From assembly GCF_007827595.1 (NCBI RefSeq), contig NZ_VISR01000005.1, positions 248,001 through 312,000 on the forward strand: a DNA stretch of 64,000 nt. The letters run 5' to 3'. The translations under genes and the position numbers were made by a program. Within the stretch, counting starts at the first letter, position 1, and every line of letters begins with the position of its first letter. This document shows, in pieces, positions 34,565 through 43,773 of the stretch. A model generated the notes under the pieces. The model searched no databases and had not been told where the DNA came from. It was given only the letters and a program-made list of their open reading frames with translations. The DNA comes from Streptomyces sp. BK340. Lineage in GTDB: Bacteria > Actinomycetota > Actinomycetes > Streptomycetales > Streptomycetaceae.

Positions 34565-35416
34565 ATGCCCTCTCGTCCCGCCCGGCACCGGGTCGTACGA
34601 GCCGTCACACTGGCCCTCGGCACGGCCCTGGCCGTGCCGCTCACCCTGTCCGGCAGCGCCGATGCCGCCCCGCAGCCGGCCACCGCTTCGGTCAACCAGT
34701 ACGACTGGCAGCTCACCTACAAGGCCGCCCCCGGCCAGACCAACAAGGCCACCGTCACCGCGTCGCTCACCGCCGACCGCACGGGCATCACCTACGTGAT
34801 CGACGACGTCGTCCCGATCAACGCGGGCCACGACTGCGCCCACCCCGACAGCGCGGACCGCACGAAGGTCTCCTGCACGGTCACCGACGTGGACAGCCAG
34901 GACCCGTACGCCGCCCTGATCATGAACCTCGGCGACGGCAACGACACGGTCGCCTACGACAACACCACCGACCAGGTCTACTACTACGCCGAGATATCCC
35001 TCGGCACCGGCAACGACAGGCTGACCGACAGCGGCCGCCTCGACGGCGCCTACGCCTCGGGCGACGCGGGCAACGACACCCTCACGGTGGGCGCGGAGGG
35101 CCTGGCCTGGGGCGGCGACGGCAACGACACGGTCTACGCGAGCGGCGGCGACAACATCGTGCAGGGCGGCAGGGGCGACGACGCGCTGCACGGCGGCGCC
35201 GGGAGCCAGTACCTCTCCGGCGACGACGGCAACGACAGGATCTCCGGCGGAACGGGCGCCGACACGCTGTACGGCGGCAAGGGCAACGACGTCCTGTACG
35301 GAAACAGCGGCAACGACAGGCTGTACGGAAACAGCGGGAACGACAGGCTGTACGGCGGCGCCGGCCGCGACACGCTCTCCGGCGGCCCCGGCACGGACGT
35401 GATCCGCCAGGACTGA
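34565..35416 (+). CDS. Secreted calcium-binding beta-roll (RTX-repeat) protein
   Basis: 283 residues, ATG with GGAGG seven bases upstream. Signal peptide at the start ([20 protein letters not shown], cleavage near ADAAP). After a beta-rich segment of about 100 residues there are RTX nonapeptide repeats (GGxGxDxL type) from about residue 115 to the end. Late units are near-identical ([18 protein letters not shown]). These bind calcium and fold outside the cell as a beta-roll. There is no lipase or protease domain, so it may be structural. Streptomyces lacks type I secretion for RTX toxins, and the Sec signal fits that. Confidence 0.87.
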   Translation: MPSRPARHRVVRAVTLALGTALAVPLTLSGSADAAPQPATASVNQYDWQLTYKAAPGQTNKATVTASLTADRTGITYVIDDVVPINAGHDCAHPDSADRTKVSCTVTDVDSQDPYAALIMNLGDGNDTVAYDNTTDQVYYYAEISLGTGNDRLTDSGRLDGAYASGDAGNDTLTVGAEGLAWGGDGNDTVYASGGDNIVQGGRGDDALHGGAGSQYLSGDDGNDRISGGTGADTLYGGKGNDVLYGNSGNDRLYGNSGNDRLYGGAGRDTLSGGPGTDVIRQD

Positions 35417-35471
35417 GGGCCCGGGCGGGCGCGCCGGCCCGCTGTCGGTGCCGGGTGGCACCCTTGGGATC

Positions 35472-37298
35472 ATGACCGACTCCGCACCCCGCCGCCGCGC
35501 CCGTGTTCGCGCCCCCCAGCTGGTCGGCAAGGGCGGCTGGCTGAACACGGGAGGCAAAGAGCTGACGCTCGCCGACCTGCGAGGTAAGTGCGTTGTTGTG
35601 GATTTCTGGACCTTCTGCTGCATCAACTGCCTGCACGTCCTGGACGAGCTGCGCGCACTGGAGGACAAGCACCGGGACACGGTGGTGGTCATCGGCGTGC
35701 ACTCGCCGAAGTTCGTGCACGAGGCCGAGCACGGCGCGGTCGTGGACGCGGTGGAGCGGTACGGCGTCGAGCACCCGGTGCTGGACGACCCCGAGCTGGC
35801 CACCTGGAAGCAGTACGCGGTCCGGGCCTGGCCGACCCTCGTCGTCATCGACCCCGAGGGCTACGTGGTGGCCCAGCACGCCGGTGAGGGCCATGTGCAC
35901 GCCATCGAGCGGCTGGTCGGGGAGCTGGCGGCCGAGCACGAGGCGAAGGGCACCCTGCGCCGCGGCGACGGGCCGTACGTGCCGCCGGAGCCCGAGCCGA
36001 CGGTGCTGCGCTTCCCCGGCAAGGCGCTGCTGCTGCCGGGCGGGACGTTCCTGGTCAGCGACACCACCCGGCACCAGCTGGTGGAGCTGGCCGAGGACGC
36101 CGAGACCGTCGTACGGCGGATCGGCAGCGGCACGCGCGGGTTCGCCGACGGCGGGCCCCAGGAGGCCTCCTTCAACGAGCCGCAGGGCCTCGCGCTGCTC
36201 GACGACGGCACGTCCGTGATCGTCGCGGACACCGTCAACCACGCCCTGCGCCGCCTGGATCTCGCCACCGGCGAGGTGACCACCCTGGCTGGCACCGGCC
36301 GCCAGTGGCGGCAGGGGTCCCCGGCCTCCGGCCCGGCCCGCGAGACCGACCTCTCCTCCCCCTGGGACGTGGCGGTCTTCGGCGGCAGGGTGTGGATCGC
36401 CATGGCCGGCGTCCACCAGCTGTGGACGTACGACCCGGCCACGCGGACCGTCGCCGTGGGAGCAGGCACCACCAACGAGGGCCTGGTCGACGGCCCCGGC
36501 GCCGAGGCCTGGTTCGCGCAGCCCTCCGGCCTCGCGGCCACCGCCGACCGGCTCTGGCTCGCCGACTCCGAGACCTCCGCACTGCGCTGGGTGGACCCGG
36601 ACGGACATGTCCACACCGCCGTCGGCGAGGGCCTGTTCGACTTCGGCCACCGGGACGGCGCCGCCGGCCAGGCCCTGTTCCAGCACCCGTTGGGCGTCAC
36701 CGTCCTCCCGGACGGATCGGTCGCGGTCGCCGACACCTACAACCACGCTCTGCGCCGCTACGACCCCGCGACCGGCGAGGTCAGCACCCTCGCCACCGAT
36801 CTGCGCGAGCCCAGCGATGTCCTCGTCGTCGGCGAGGACATCGTGGTCGTGGAGTCGGCCCGGCACCGTCTGACCCGGCTGCGGCTGCCGGAGGAGGCGG
36901 TACGGGTGGCGGCGGTCGCCCCTCGCAGCCGGCGCGCGGCCACCGAAGTCGCCCCCGGTGAACTCCGGCTGGACGTCGTCTTCCAGGCCCCGTCGGGCCA
37001 GAAGCCCGACACCAGACATGGCCCCGCCACCCGTCTCCTCGTCTCCTCCACCCCGCCCGAACTGCTCCTGAAGGGCGAGGGCGCCGGCACGGATCTGTCC
37101 CGCACCCTGGAGTTCGACCCGGCCGTCACGGAGGGTGTCCTGCACGTCTCCGCCATGGCGGCGTCCTGCGACGACGATCCGTCCGTCGAGTACCCGGCCT
37201 GCCACGTCCACCAGCAGGACTGGGGCGTCCCGGTCCGCCTCACCGAGGGCGGCGCGGACCGGCTGCCGCTCGTCCTGGCCGGGATGGCCGAGCAGTAG
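35472..37298 (+). CDS. Thioredoxin-like and NHL-repeat protein (NHLRC2-like)
   Basis: 608 residues. Residues 15-160 form a thioredoxin/TlpA-like domain with the redox motif C50-I-N-C53 in FWTFCCINC. From about 180 to 480 there are NHL beta-propeller repeats (FNEPQGLALLDDGTSVIVAD, FAQPSGLAATADRLWLADSE, FQHPLGVTVLPDGSVAVADT). A C-terminal beta domain follows (CHVHQQDWGVPVRLTEGG). The combination is the NHLRC2 architecture known from animals and bacteria; its function is unsettled. No signal peptide, so probably cytoplasmic. ATG at 35472. Confidence 0.9.
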   Translation: MTDSAPRRRARVRAPQLVGKGGWLNTGGKELTLADLRGKCVVVDFWTFCCINCLHVLDELRALEDKHRDTVVVIGVHSPKFVHEAEHGAVVDAVERYGVEHPVLDDPELATWKQYAVRAWPTLVVIDPEGYVVAQHAGEGHVHAIERLVGELAAEHEAKGTLRRGDGPYVPPEPEPTVLRFPGKALLLPGGTFLVSDTTRHQLVELAEDAETVVRRIGSGTRGFADGGPQEASFNEPQGLALLDDGTSVIVADTVNHALRRLDLATGEVTTLAGTGRQWRQGSPASGPARETDLSSPWDVAVFGGRVWIAMAGVHQLWTYDPATRTVAVGAGTTNEGLVDGPGAEAWFAQPSGLAATADRLWLADSETSALRWVDPDGHVHTAVGEGLFDFGHRDGAAGQALFQHPLGVTVLPDGSVAVADTYNHALRRYDPATGEVSTLATDLREPSDVLVVGEDIVVVESARHRLTRLRLPEEAVRVAAVAPRSRRAATEVAPGELRLDVVFQAPSGQKPDTRHGPATRLLVSSTPPELLLKGEGAGTDLSRTLEFDPAVTEGVLHVSAMAASCDDDPSVEYPACHVHQQDWGVPVRLTEGGADRLPLVLAGMAEQ

Positions 37299-37319
37299 CC
37301 GAGCGGTGGCCGGGGAACC

Positions 37320-37571
37320 TCACACGCCGTACCCGTCGCTGTAGCCGCCGCCGTGGTGATGGTGGTGGGGTTCCTCCTCGACCACCGGCGTCGGCGGCAC
37401 CACGATCCGTCGGCGCCGTGCGATGCCGCTGAACGTGGCGGTGCCGATGAGCCCGACGGCCATCAGGATGACGCCGACGATGTGGAGGTCGACTCCCTGC
37501 ATGTGCCAGTCGGTCGCGAACGTGAGGATGGCTCCCACGGCGATGAGGATGATGCAGCCACCGAGGCCCAT
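37320..37571 (-). CDS. Small two-helix membrane protein (DUF6458-like), His-rich tail
   Basis: 83 residues. Two hydrophobic helices (GGCIILIAVGAILTFATDWH and VGVILMAVGLIGTATFSGIA), a basic turn RRRRIVVPP, and a tail with HHHHHGGGYSDGYGV. The layout fits a family of small actinobacterial membrane proteins I know as DUF6458. The His run could bind metal, but such tails vary within the family. It stands between NHL and M18 genes, both oppositely or separately arranged, so no partner is suggested. Confidence 0.75.
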   Translation of the reverse strand: MGLGGCIILIAVGAILTFATDWHMQGVDLHIVGVILMAVGLIGTATFSGIARRRRIVVPPTPVVEEEPHHHHHGGGYSDGYGV

Positions 37572-37677
37572 GAGTCGTCGCCTCCCCTTCCGGTCCGGAA
37601 TCTGCGGACCTTCCGGGTACCCGGCGTCGCCCGGGGCATGCCCCGGGCGGCTGGGTCGGGGAGACGGGCGGTGGGGC

Positions 37678-38976
37678 TCAGTCCGCCAGGAACGCCGTCA
37701 GTGCGTTCGCGAGCAGGAACGGGTCGTCGGCGCCGCACAGTTCGCGCACGCTGTGCATCGACAGGATCGCCACGCCGATGTCGACGGTCCGGATGCCGTG
37801 CCGGGCCGCGGTGATCGGGCCGATCGTGGTGCCGCAGGGCATCGAGTTGTTGGAGACGAAGGTCTGCAGCGGCACGCCCGCCTTCTCGCAGGCCGCGGCG
37901 AACACCGCCCGGCCCGAACCGTCCGTGGCGTAGCGGTTGTTGACGTTGACCTTGAGGATCGGGCCGCCGTTGACCCGGGGGTGGTGCGTCGGGTCGTGCC
38001 GCTCCGCGTAGTTGGGGTGGACGGCGTGGCCCGTGTCGGAGGACAGGCAGACCGTGCCGGCGAAGGAGCGGGCCCGGTCCTCGTACGAACCGCCGCGCGC
38101 GAACACCGAGCGCTCCAGCACGGTGCCGAGCAGCGGGCCGTCCGCGCCGGTGTCCGACTGCGAGCCGTTCTCCTCGTGGTCGAAGGCGGCCAGCACCGGG
38201 ATGTGGGTGAGCGGGGCGCCGGAGGTCGCGGCGGAGGCCAGGGCGGCCGCGCCCGCGTGCACGGACAGCAGGTTGTCCATCCGGGGACCGGCGACCAGCT
38301 CGCGGTCCCGGCCGAGATACGCGGGCGGCTCCACCGAGTGCGTCATCAGGTCCCAGCCGGCCACCGAGCCCGCCGGGAGTCCCGCCTCCGCCTCCAGGAA
38401 CGCGATCAGCTCGCCGTCGCGCAGGTCGTTGCCGAGCCCCCACACCGGCTGCAGATGGCGCTGCTTGTCGAGCTTGAGGCCCTCCGAGGACACCGAACGG
38501 TCCAGGTGGATGGCGAGTTGGGGCACCCGCAGCAGCGGCCGGTCCACGTTGACCAGGACCGTGCTGCCGTCGCGCAGGGTCAGCCGCCCGGCCAGGCCCA
38601 GGTCCCGGTCGAGCCAGGAGTTCAGCAGCGGGCCGCCGTAGATCTCCACCGCGACCTGCCGCCAGCCGTGCGCCCCGGCGTCGGGCTGCGGCTTGACCCT
38701 GAGGTTGGGCGAGTCGGTGTGCGCGCCGATGATCCGGAACGGCGTGTGCGGCTGGGCGCCCTCGGGGACGTACCAGGCGACGATCGCCCCGCCGCGCAGC
38801 ACGTACCTGCCACCGCTCGCCCCGTCCCAGGCGTCCGTCTCGGCGACCTGCCTGAAGCCCGCCTTCTCCAGCCGCTCGGCGGTGTTCGCCACGGCGTGGT
38901 ACGGCGACGGGCTCGCCGCCAGGAAGGACATCAGGTCGTCGGTGTGGCCGCGGTCGAAGCGGGCTGGTGCGCTCAT
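37678..38976 (-). CDS. M18 family aminopeptidase
   Basis: 432 residues, the normal length. Zinc-site stretches are visible: IGAHTDSPNLRVKP, AFDHEENGSQSDTGADGPLL with the catalytic Glu, SSDTGHAVHPNYAERHDPTH and NNSMPCGTTIGPITAARHGI. M18 enzymes (aspartyl aminopeptidase type) release acidic or other N-terminal residues from peptides in the cytosol. Single gene with its own hairpin region beyond the start side; the acyl-CoA dehydrogenase lies upstream on the same strand, separated by a terminator. Confidence 0.93.
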   Translation of the reverse strand: MSAPARFDRGHTDDLMSFLAASPSPYHAVANTAERLEKAGFRQVAETDAWDGASGGRYVLRGGAIVAWYVPEGAQPHTPFRIIGAHTDSPNLRVKPQPDAGAHGWRQVAVEIYGGPLLNSWLDRDLGLAGRLTLRDGSTVLVNVDRPLLRVPQLAIHLDRSVSSEGLKLDKQRHLQPVWGLGNDLRDGELIAFLEAEAGLPAGSVAGWDLMTHSVEPPAYLGRDRELVAGPRMDNLLSVHAGAAALASAATSGAPLTHIPVLAAFDHEENGSQSDTGADGPLLGTVLERSVFARGGSYEDRARSFAGTVCLSSDTGHAVHPNYAERHDPTHHPRVNGGPILKVNVNNRYATDGSGRAVFAAACEKAGVPLQTFVSNNSMPCGTTIGPITAARHGIRTVDIGVAILSMHSVRELCGADDPFLLANALTAFLAD

Positions 38977-38994
38977 GGGCTTACCTTAACGACG

Positions 38995-39033
38995 TGCGTG
39001 GGCCCGCCCCCGGTACGGGAGCGGGCCCACGCA
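38995..39033. terminator. Hairpin after acyl-CoA dehydrogenase gene
   Basis: Perfect 13-bp arms TGCGTGGGCCCGC and GCGGGCCCACGCA with a 13-base loop, 38 bases beyond the acyl-CoA dehydrogenase stop on its coding strand and just before the M18 gene. Confidence 0.82.
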
Positions 39034-39070
39034 GGCGATCAGTGGGGTGCGGAGCGGGTCGTTCGGAAGG

Positions 39071-40897
39071 TCAGAACGCGGCCTCGTCCAGCTCCATCAG
39101 GTCCAGGTCGACCTTCTCCGAGATCTTGCGGGCCAGGGTGACGCCCGGCAGGACGTTGGCCGCGAAGAACTTCGCCGCCGCGATCTTGCCCGTGTAGAAC
39201 GCCTTGTCCTTGGCGGAGGCCGTCTGCAGCTTCTCGGCGGCGATCGCGGCACCCTTGAGCAGCAGGTAGCCGACGATCACGTCACCGGAGGCCAGCAGCA
39301 GGCGGGTGGTGTTCAGACCCACCTTGTAGATGTTCTTGACGTCCTGCTCGGTGGCCGCGAGGTCGGTCAGCATCAGGCCGACGATCGCCTCCAGCTCCAC
39401 GGCCGCCTTCGCGAGGTGCTCGCGGGCGCCCGCCAGCTCCTCGCCGCCGGTGCCGAGCGCCAGGAACTTCTTGATGTCCTCGGCGAGGGAGTTCAGGGCC
39501 GCGCCCTGGTTGCGGACGATCTTCCGGAAGAAGTAGTCCTGGCCCTGGATCGCGGTCGTGCCCTCGTACAGGGTGTCGATCTTGGCGTCGCGGATGTACT
39601 GCTCGATCGGGTACTCCTGCAGGAAGCCGGAGCCGCCGAAGGTCTGCAGCGACTGGGCGAGCTGCTCGTAGCCCTTCTCGGAGCCGTAGCCCTTCACGAT
39701 CGGCAGGAGCAGGTCGTTGAGCGCGTGCTCGGCCTTCGCGTCCTCGCCGCTCGCCTCCTTGAGCGCGATCGTGTCCTGGACCGAGGCGGTGTAGAGGACG
39801 AGGGCGCGCATGCCCTCCGCGTACGCCTTCTGCGTCATCAGCGAGCGGCGCACGTCCGGGTGGTGCGTGATGGTGACCTTGGGCGCGGCCTTGTCCATGA
39901 ACTGCGCGAGGTCGGGACCCTGGACGCGCTCCTTGGCGTACTCCAGCGCGTTCAGGTAGCCCGTCGACAGCGTGGAGATCGCCTTCGTGCCGACCATCAT
40001 GCGGGCGAACTCGATGATGCGGAACATCTGGCGGATGCCGTCGTGCTTGTCGCCGATCAGCCAGCCCTTGGCGGGGTGGCGGTCGCCGAACGTCATCTCG
40101 CAGGTGTTGGAGGCCTTCAGGCCCATCTTGTGCTCGACGTTGGTGGCGTAGACGCCGTTGCGCTCGCCCAGCTCGCCGGTCTCGAAGTCGAAGTGGTACT
40201 TCGGGACGAGGAAGAGGGACAGGCCCTTGGTACCCGGGCCGGCGCCCTCGGGACGCGCCAGCACGTAGTGGAGGATGTTCTCCTCCATGTCGTGCTCACC
40301 GGAGGTGATGAAGCGCTTCACGCCCTCGATGTGCCAGGAGCCGTCCTCCTGCTCGACCGCCTTGGTACGGCCGGCGCCGACGTCCGAGCCCGCGTCGGGC
40401 TCGGTGAGCACCATGGTGGAGCCCCAGGTCCGCTCCACGGCGATCTGCGCGATCTTCTTCTGTACGTCGTTGCCCTCGTCGTAGAGGATGCCGGCGAACG
40501 CCGGGCCGGAGGAGTACATCCACACGGCCGGGTTCGAGCCGAGGATCAGCTCCGCGTACGCCCAGATCAGGGACGGGGGAGCCGTGGTGCCGCCGATGCC
40601 CTCGGGCAGGCCGAGCCGCCAGTACTCGGAGTCCATGAAGGCCTTGTAGCTCTTCTTGAAGGACGCCGGGACCGGGGCGGTGTTCGTCTCGGGGTCGAAG
40701 ACCGGCGGGTTGCGGTCCGCGTCCGCGAAGGACTCTGCCAGCTCGTTCTCGGCGAGGCGCGTCAGCTCCTCGAGCACGCTCTTGGCGGTCTCCGTGTCCA
40801 TCTCCTCGAAGGGACCGGTGCCGTACAGCTTGTCGCGGCCGAGTACTTCGAAGAGGTTGAACTCGATGTCGCGGAGATTGGACTTGTAGTGCCCCAT
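39071..40897 (-). CDS. Acyl-CoA dehydrogenase, long form (FadE-like)
   Basis: 608 residues from the ATG at 40897 ([10 protein letters not shown], a start shared by actinobacterial relatives). Acyl-CoA dehydrogenase N, middle and C domains are followed by an extra 150-residue helical domain, the usual arrangement of the 600-residue FadE5/FadE-type enzymes. FAD-binding stretches [16 protein letters not shown] and [20 protein letters not shown] are seen; the catalytic Glu is in [20 protein letters not shown]. It starts fatty-acid beta-oxidation. A small palindrome, TACC-CGTC-GGTA, lies about 80 bases upstream. Confidence 0.92.
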   Translation of the reverse strand: MGHYKSNLRDIEFNLFEVLGRDKLYGTGPFEEMDTETAKSVLEELTRLAENELAESFADADRNPPVFDPETNTAPVPASFKKSYKAFMDSEYWRLGLPEGIGGTTAPPSLIWAYAELILGSNPAVWMYSSGPAFAGILYDEGNDVQKKIAQIAVERTWGSTMVLTEPDAGSDVGAGRTKAVEQEDGSWHIEGVKRFITSGEHDMEENILHYVLARPEGAGPGTKGLSLFLVPKYHFDFETGELGERNGVYATNVEHKMGLKASNTCEMTFGDRHPAKGWLIGDKHDGIRQMFRIIEFARMMVGTKAISTLSTGYLNALEYAKERVQGPDLAQFMDKAAPKVTITHHPDVRRSLMTQKAYAEGMRALVLYTASVQDTIALKEASGEDAKAEHALNDLLLPIVKGYGSEKGYEQLAQSLQTFGGSGFLQEYPIEQYIRDAKIDTLYEGTTAIQGQDYFFRKIVRNQGAALNSLAEDIKKFLALGTGGEELAGAREHLAKAAVELEAIVGLMLTDLAATEQDVKNIYKVGLNTTRLLLASGDVIVGYLLLKGAAIAAEKLQTASAKDKAFYTGKIAAAKFFAANVLPGVTLARKISEKVDLDLMELDEAAF

Positions 40898-40976
40898 GGT
40901 GACGGCTCCGTATAGGACTCGGCGAGGCACTGACTCCTCGCATCGTTCACGTACCAACAAGTAGCTACGATGATGC

Positions 40977-40988
40977 TACCCGTCGGTA
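40977..40988. promoter_or_regulatory. Small palindrome upstream of acyl-CoA dehydrogenase gene
   Basis: TACC-CGTC-GGTA, next to a GTAGC...GCTAC inverted repeat (40961-40979), in the 141-bp divergent gap between the FadE-like gene and the SseB-like gene. A plausible operator of a fatty-acid regulator; support is symmetry and place only. Confidence 0.35.
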
Positions 40989-41038
40989 ATAAGAAGCAAC
41001 CCCGAACCGGTCATCTGTGACTCAGTACGCTTTGCCTC

Positions 41039-41521
41039 ATGTACGGATACGGCCAGCCCATGGACGGGGGCGCTGCCCAGCAGGGGTACGCCCAGCCGCA
41101 GCAGCAGATGCCGGGCGGTGTCGGCGGCTACGGGCAGCAGCCGCCGCTGTACCCCGAGCCGTCCCCGCCCTCGCTCGCGGACGCGGTGCGCGCGTTCACC
41201 ACCGGGCAGGTGACCGCGGAGGACTTCCAGCAGGTCTTCGCCACGTCGAAGGTGTACTGCCCGCGCGGTGACACCCCCGGCTTCCTGGCCCTGCACAACA
41301 CTCAGCAGCCGGTGATCCCGATGTTCACCTCGCTCAAGGAGCTGCGCCGGTACGCGGGCAAGGAGTCCAAGTACTTCGTCATCACCGGCGCCGAGGTGAT
41401 CGACCTGCTGCCGACCGGGTACGGCTTCGTCCTGGACATGGAGGGCGAGCACCGGATGGTGTTCGACGCCAAGGCGGTGGAGCAGATGGTGGAGTTCGCG
41501 ATGCGGCGCATGTACGGCTAG
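41039..41521 (+). CDS. SseB-family protein
   Basis: 160 residues. A Gly/Tyr/Gln-rich N-terminal 50 residues (MYGYGQPMDGG, YAQPQQQMPGG) is followed by an SseB-like domain (LADAVRAFTTGQVTAEDFQQ, PRGDTPGFLALHNTQQPVIP, MFTSLKELRRYAGKESKYFV, ITGAEVIDLLPTGYGFVLD). In actinobacteria such proteins are small, soluble and of unknown role; the SseB name comes from distant type III secretion proteins and says little here. Divergent from the acyl-CoA dehydrogenase gene. Confidence 0.83.
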   Translation: MYGYGQPMDGGAAQQGYAQPQQQMPGGVGGYGQQPPLYPEPSPPSLADAVRAFTTGQVTAEDFQQVFATSKVYCPRGDTPGFLALHNTQQPVIPMFTSLKELRRYAGKESKYFVITGAEVIDLLPTGYGFVLDMEGEHRMVFDAKAVEQMVEFAMRRMYG

Positions 41522-41690
41522 ACGCCGTTACGCCCTCATTACTCCCTCTTTACTTGTCGCACGCATGCCATAGAGTTGGCCCCCTGCAGCCGCGCCCTGC
41601 ACGCCACCGCCCTCCGGCCGTCGCGTCCGGGTGCCGCGCGGCGCTCTCATCTCCCGGCGAACCCGGGATCTCCTGTGGGGGTTCATCACT

Positions 41691-43640
41691 GTGCCCATGC
41701 GCAGCACCTCGGCCGCGACGGCGCTCGCGGTCCTCTTCGGCTCGGTCGCGCTGAGCGTTGCCGCGGCGGGCTCCGCCTCGGCCGAGTCCGCCGTGCTCAC
41801 CCAGCCCGTCGGCCTCGTCGCGGACGGCGCCCTCCAGCGTGTCTTCGTCGCCGACCAGGACAACGGACGGATCCTGGCCACCGACTACAAGGGCACCCTG
41901 GTCGGCGTGAACGTCGGCTTCGGCCGCCCCAGCGATCTCGCGCTCTCCGACGACGGCCTCACCCTGTACGCGGCTCTGCCCACCAGTCACGAGATCGTCG
42001 CCCTCGACGCCGCCACCCTGCAGGTCAAGACCCACTACGCCCTCGGCGACGGCGTCGACCCGCGCGAGGTCGCCTTCGCGGGCGGACGGCTCTGGTTCTC
42101 GTACCGGACCACGGGCGAGGACAGTGCCTTCCACGGCAACCTCGGTGCCATCGACCCCGCTGCCGCCGACGCGGCCGCCGCGGTGGCCCTCGGACAGCTC
42201 CCGGACACGGTCGCCCCGTACTACAACGCGGCGGTCCTCGACGCCGACCCGTCCGCACCCGGTCGGCTGGCCTTCCTCGACAGCGGCGACAGCCCGGGCG
42301 CGGTGAACGTGCTCGACGTCTCCGGAGCCACCCCGCAGGTGGTCGCCAAGAGCGACGGCGGGTACAACTTCGCCGACGTCGACCTCGTGGCCGGCGGCTC
42401 CCAGGTGCTGTTGAACGGCTCCCGGAAGCTCTCGTACGCCGACGGGACCTTCACGGAGGGCGGGAGCCTGACGGAGACGGGCTGGTCCGGTGACGTCTCG
42501 CCGAGCGGTCTGGTCGCCCAGGCCTACGACCGTCATGTGAACGTCTACAAGCAGGGCGCCGACGTACCGGTGCGCCGCTTCGAGACGGGCACGTCGTCCA
42601 GCATCGGCGATGTGGCGTGGGCCCCCGACTCCTCGCGGCTGTTCGCCCTCGCCGGCACGGGCAACACCTTCACCCTGAAGGCGTACACCGGCCCGACGCT
42701 CAGCGTGCCGACCCTCACCGCCGACGCGCCCGCCTCCGCGACCCGTGCCAAGCAGCTCACGGTCAAGGGCAGGATCACGGCGAACGTGCCGCTCCCCACG
42801 GGCGCGAAGCTCGCGGTCACCCGGACCGACCTGGACAGTCCCGGCGGCAAGGCCCTGCCCGCCGTCACGGTGAAGGCGGACGGCACCTACTCCTTCACGG
42901 ACACCCCGCCGGCCGGCGGCACGGTCACGTACAAGGTCACTTACGCGGGCGACGCCGAGCACACGTCGGCCACCGCCTCCGACAAGGTCGCGGTCTCCCG
43001 CGCCGCGACGACGCTGACCTTGAACAACAACGGCAAGCTGTACAACCACGGCGCCGATGTGACGTTCACCGCACACCTCGGCACGACGTACAAGAACCGC
43101 AAGGTCGAGATCTACGCGGACCCCTTCGGCTCGGACAAGCCGAAGAAGCTGGTGAAGTCCGGCACCGTCAACACCAGCGGCAACCTGTCCGTGACCCTGG
43201 ACATGTCCCGCGACACCGCCGTCACCGCGGTCTTCGCGGGCGACTCCCGCTACCGGCCGAAGACCACGAAGGTCACGGCGTACGCCCGGGTCAGCGTCTC
43301 CACCGCCGTCTCCCGGCACTACAAGACGGCCAAGATCGGCTCGACGTCGTACTACTGGTTCCACAAGAGCACCGATCCCCTGCTCACCACGACGATGAGC
43401 TACTACCCGGGCCGCAAGCAGCGCTTCGATCTCCAGGTCTACTACCAGGGCTCGTGGCACCCGGGGGACTCGCAGTACTTCCCGCTCGGTACGAACGGGA
43501 AGTCGGCCGTCCAGCTCGGGGCGCCCGGTGAGTCGGGCATCCGGGCCCGGATGCGCTCCGTGTACGTCAACGGCTCGTCCGGTGACTCCGTGAACTCCAC
43601 GACGTACGGCTCCTGGAAGTACCTGTACTTCAGCAACTGA
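41691..43640 (+). CDS. Secreted beta-propeller plus Ig-like repeat protein
   Basis: 649 residues from GTG 41691 (GTGGGGG ten bases before; an ATG two codons later is possible). Signal peptide TSAATALAVLFGSVALSVAA, cleavage after ASA. Residues 35-340 look like a YVTN/NHL-type beta propeller (GLVADGALQRVFVADQDNGR, PSDLALSDDGLTLYAALPTS). Residues about 345-560 hold two or three Ig-like domains (LTVKGRITANVPLPTGAKLA, TYKVTYAGDAEHTSATAS). The tail is Tyr-rich (YYWFHKSTDPLL). An exported binding or structural protein; ligand unknown. A hairpin 37 bases after the stop terminates it. Confidence 0.83.
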   Translation: MPMRSTSAATALAVLFGSVALSVAAAGSASAESAVLTQPVGLVADGALQRVFVADQDNGRILATDYKGTLVGVNVGFGRPSDLALSDDGLTLYAALPTSHEIVALDAATLQVKTHYALGDGVDPREVAFAGGRLWFSYRTTGEDSAFHGNLGAIDPAAADAAAAVALGQLPDTVAPYYNAAVLDADPSAPGRLAFLDSGDSPGAVNVLDVSGATPQVVAKSDGGYNFADVDLVAGGSQVLLNGSRKLSYADGTFTEGGSLTETGWSGDVSPSGLVAQAYDRHVNVYKQGADVPVRRFETGTSSSIGDVAWAPDSSRLFALAGTGNTFTLKAYTGPTLSVPTLTADAPASATRAKQLTVKGRITANVPLPTGAKLAVTRTDLDSPGGKALPAVTVKADGTYSFTDTPPAGGTVTYKVTYAGDAEHTSATASDKVAVSRAATTLTLNNNGKLYNHGADVTFTAHLGTTYKNRKVEIYADPFGSDKPKKLVKSGTVNTSGNLSVTLDMSRDTAVTAVFAGDSRYRPKTTKVTAYARVSVSTAVSRHYKTAKIGSTSYYWFHKSTDPLLTTTMSYYPGRKQRFDLQVYYQGSWHPGDSQYFPLGTNGKSAVQLGAPGESGIRARMRSVYVNGSSGDSVNSTTYGSWKYLYFSN

Positions 43641-43677
43641 CCCAGCCGACCCGAGCGCCCGGCTGCCCGTGCGACAT

Positions 43678-43711
43678 CGACGGCCCGGAGGGAATGCCCT
43701 CCGGGCCGTCG
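43678..43711. terminator. Hairpin before pirin gene
   Basis: Perfect 15-bp arms CGACGGCCCGGAGGG and CCCTCCGGGCCGTCG with the loop AATG, 37 bases after the secreted-protein stop. Confidence 0.85.
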
Positions 43712-43773
43712 GTGTTGTGGGTGGCAGAAAGTTCAACGCTCAACTAAAGTGGGCGCACAAGGAGGTACCGACC

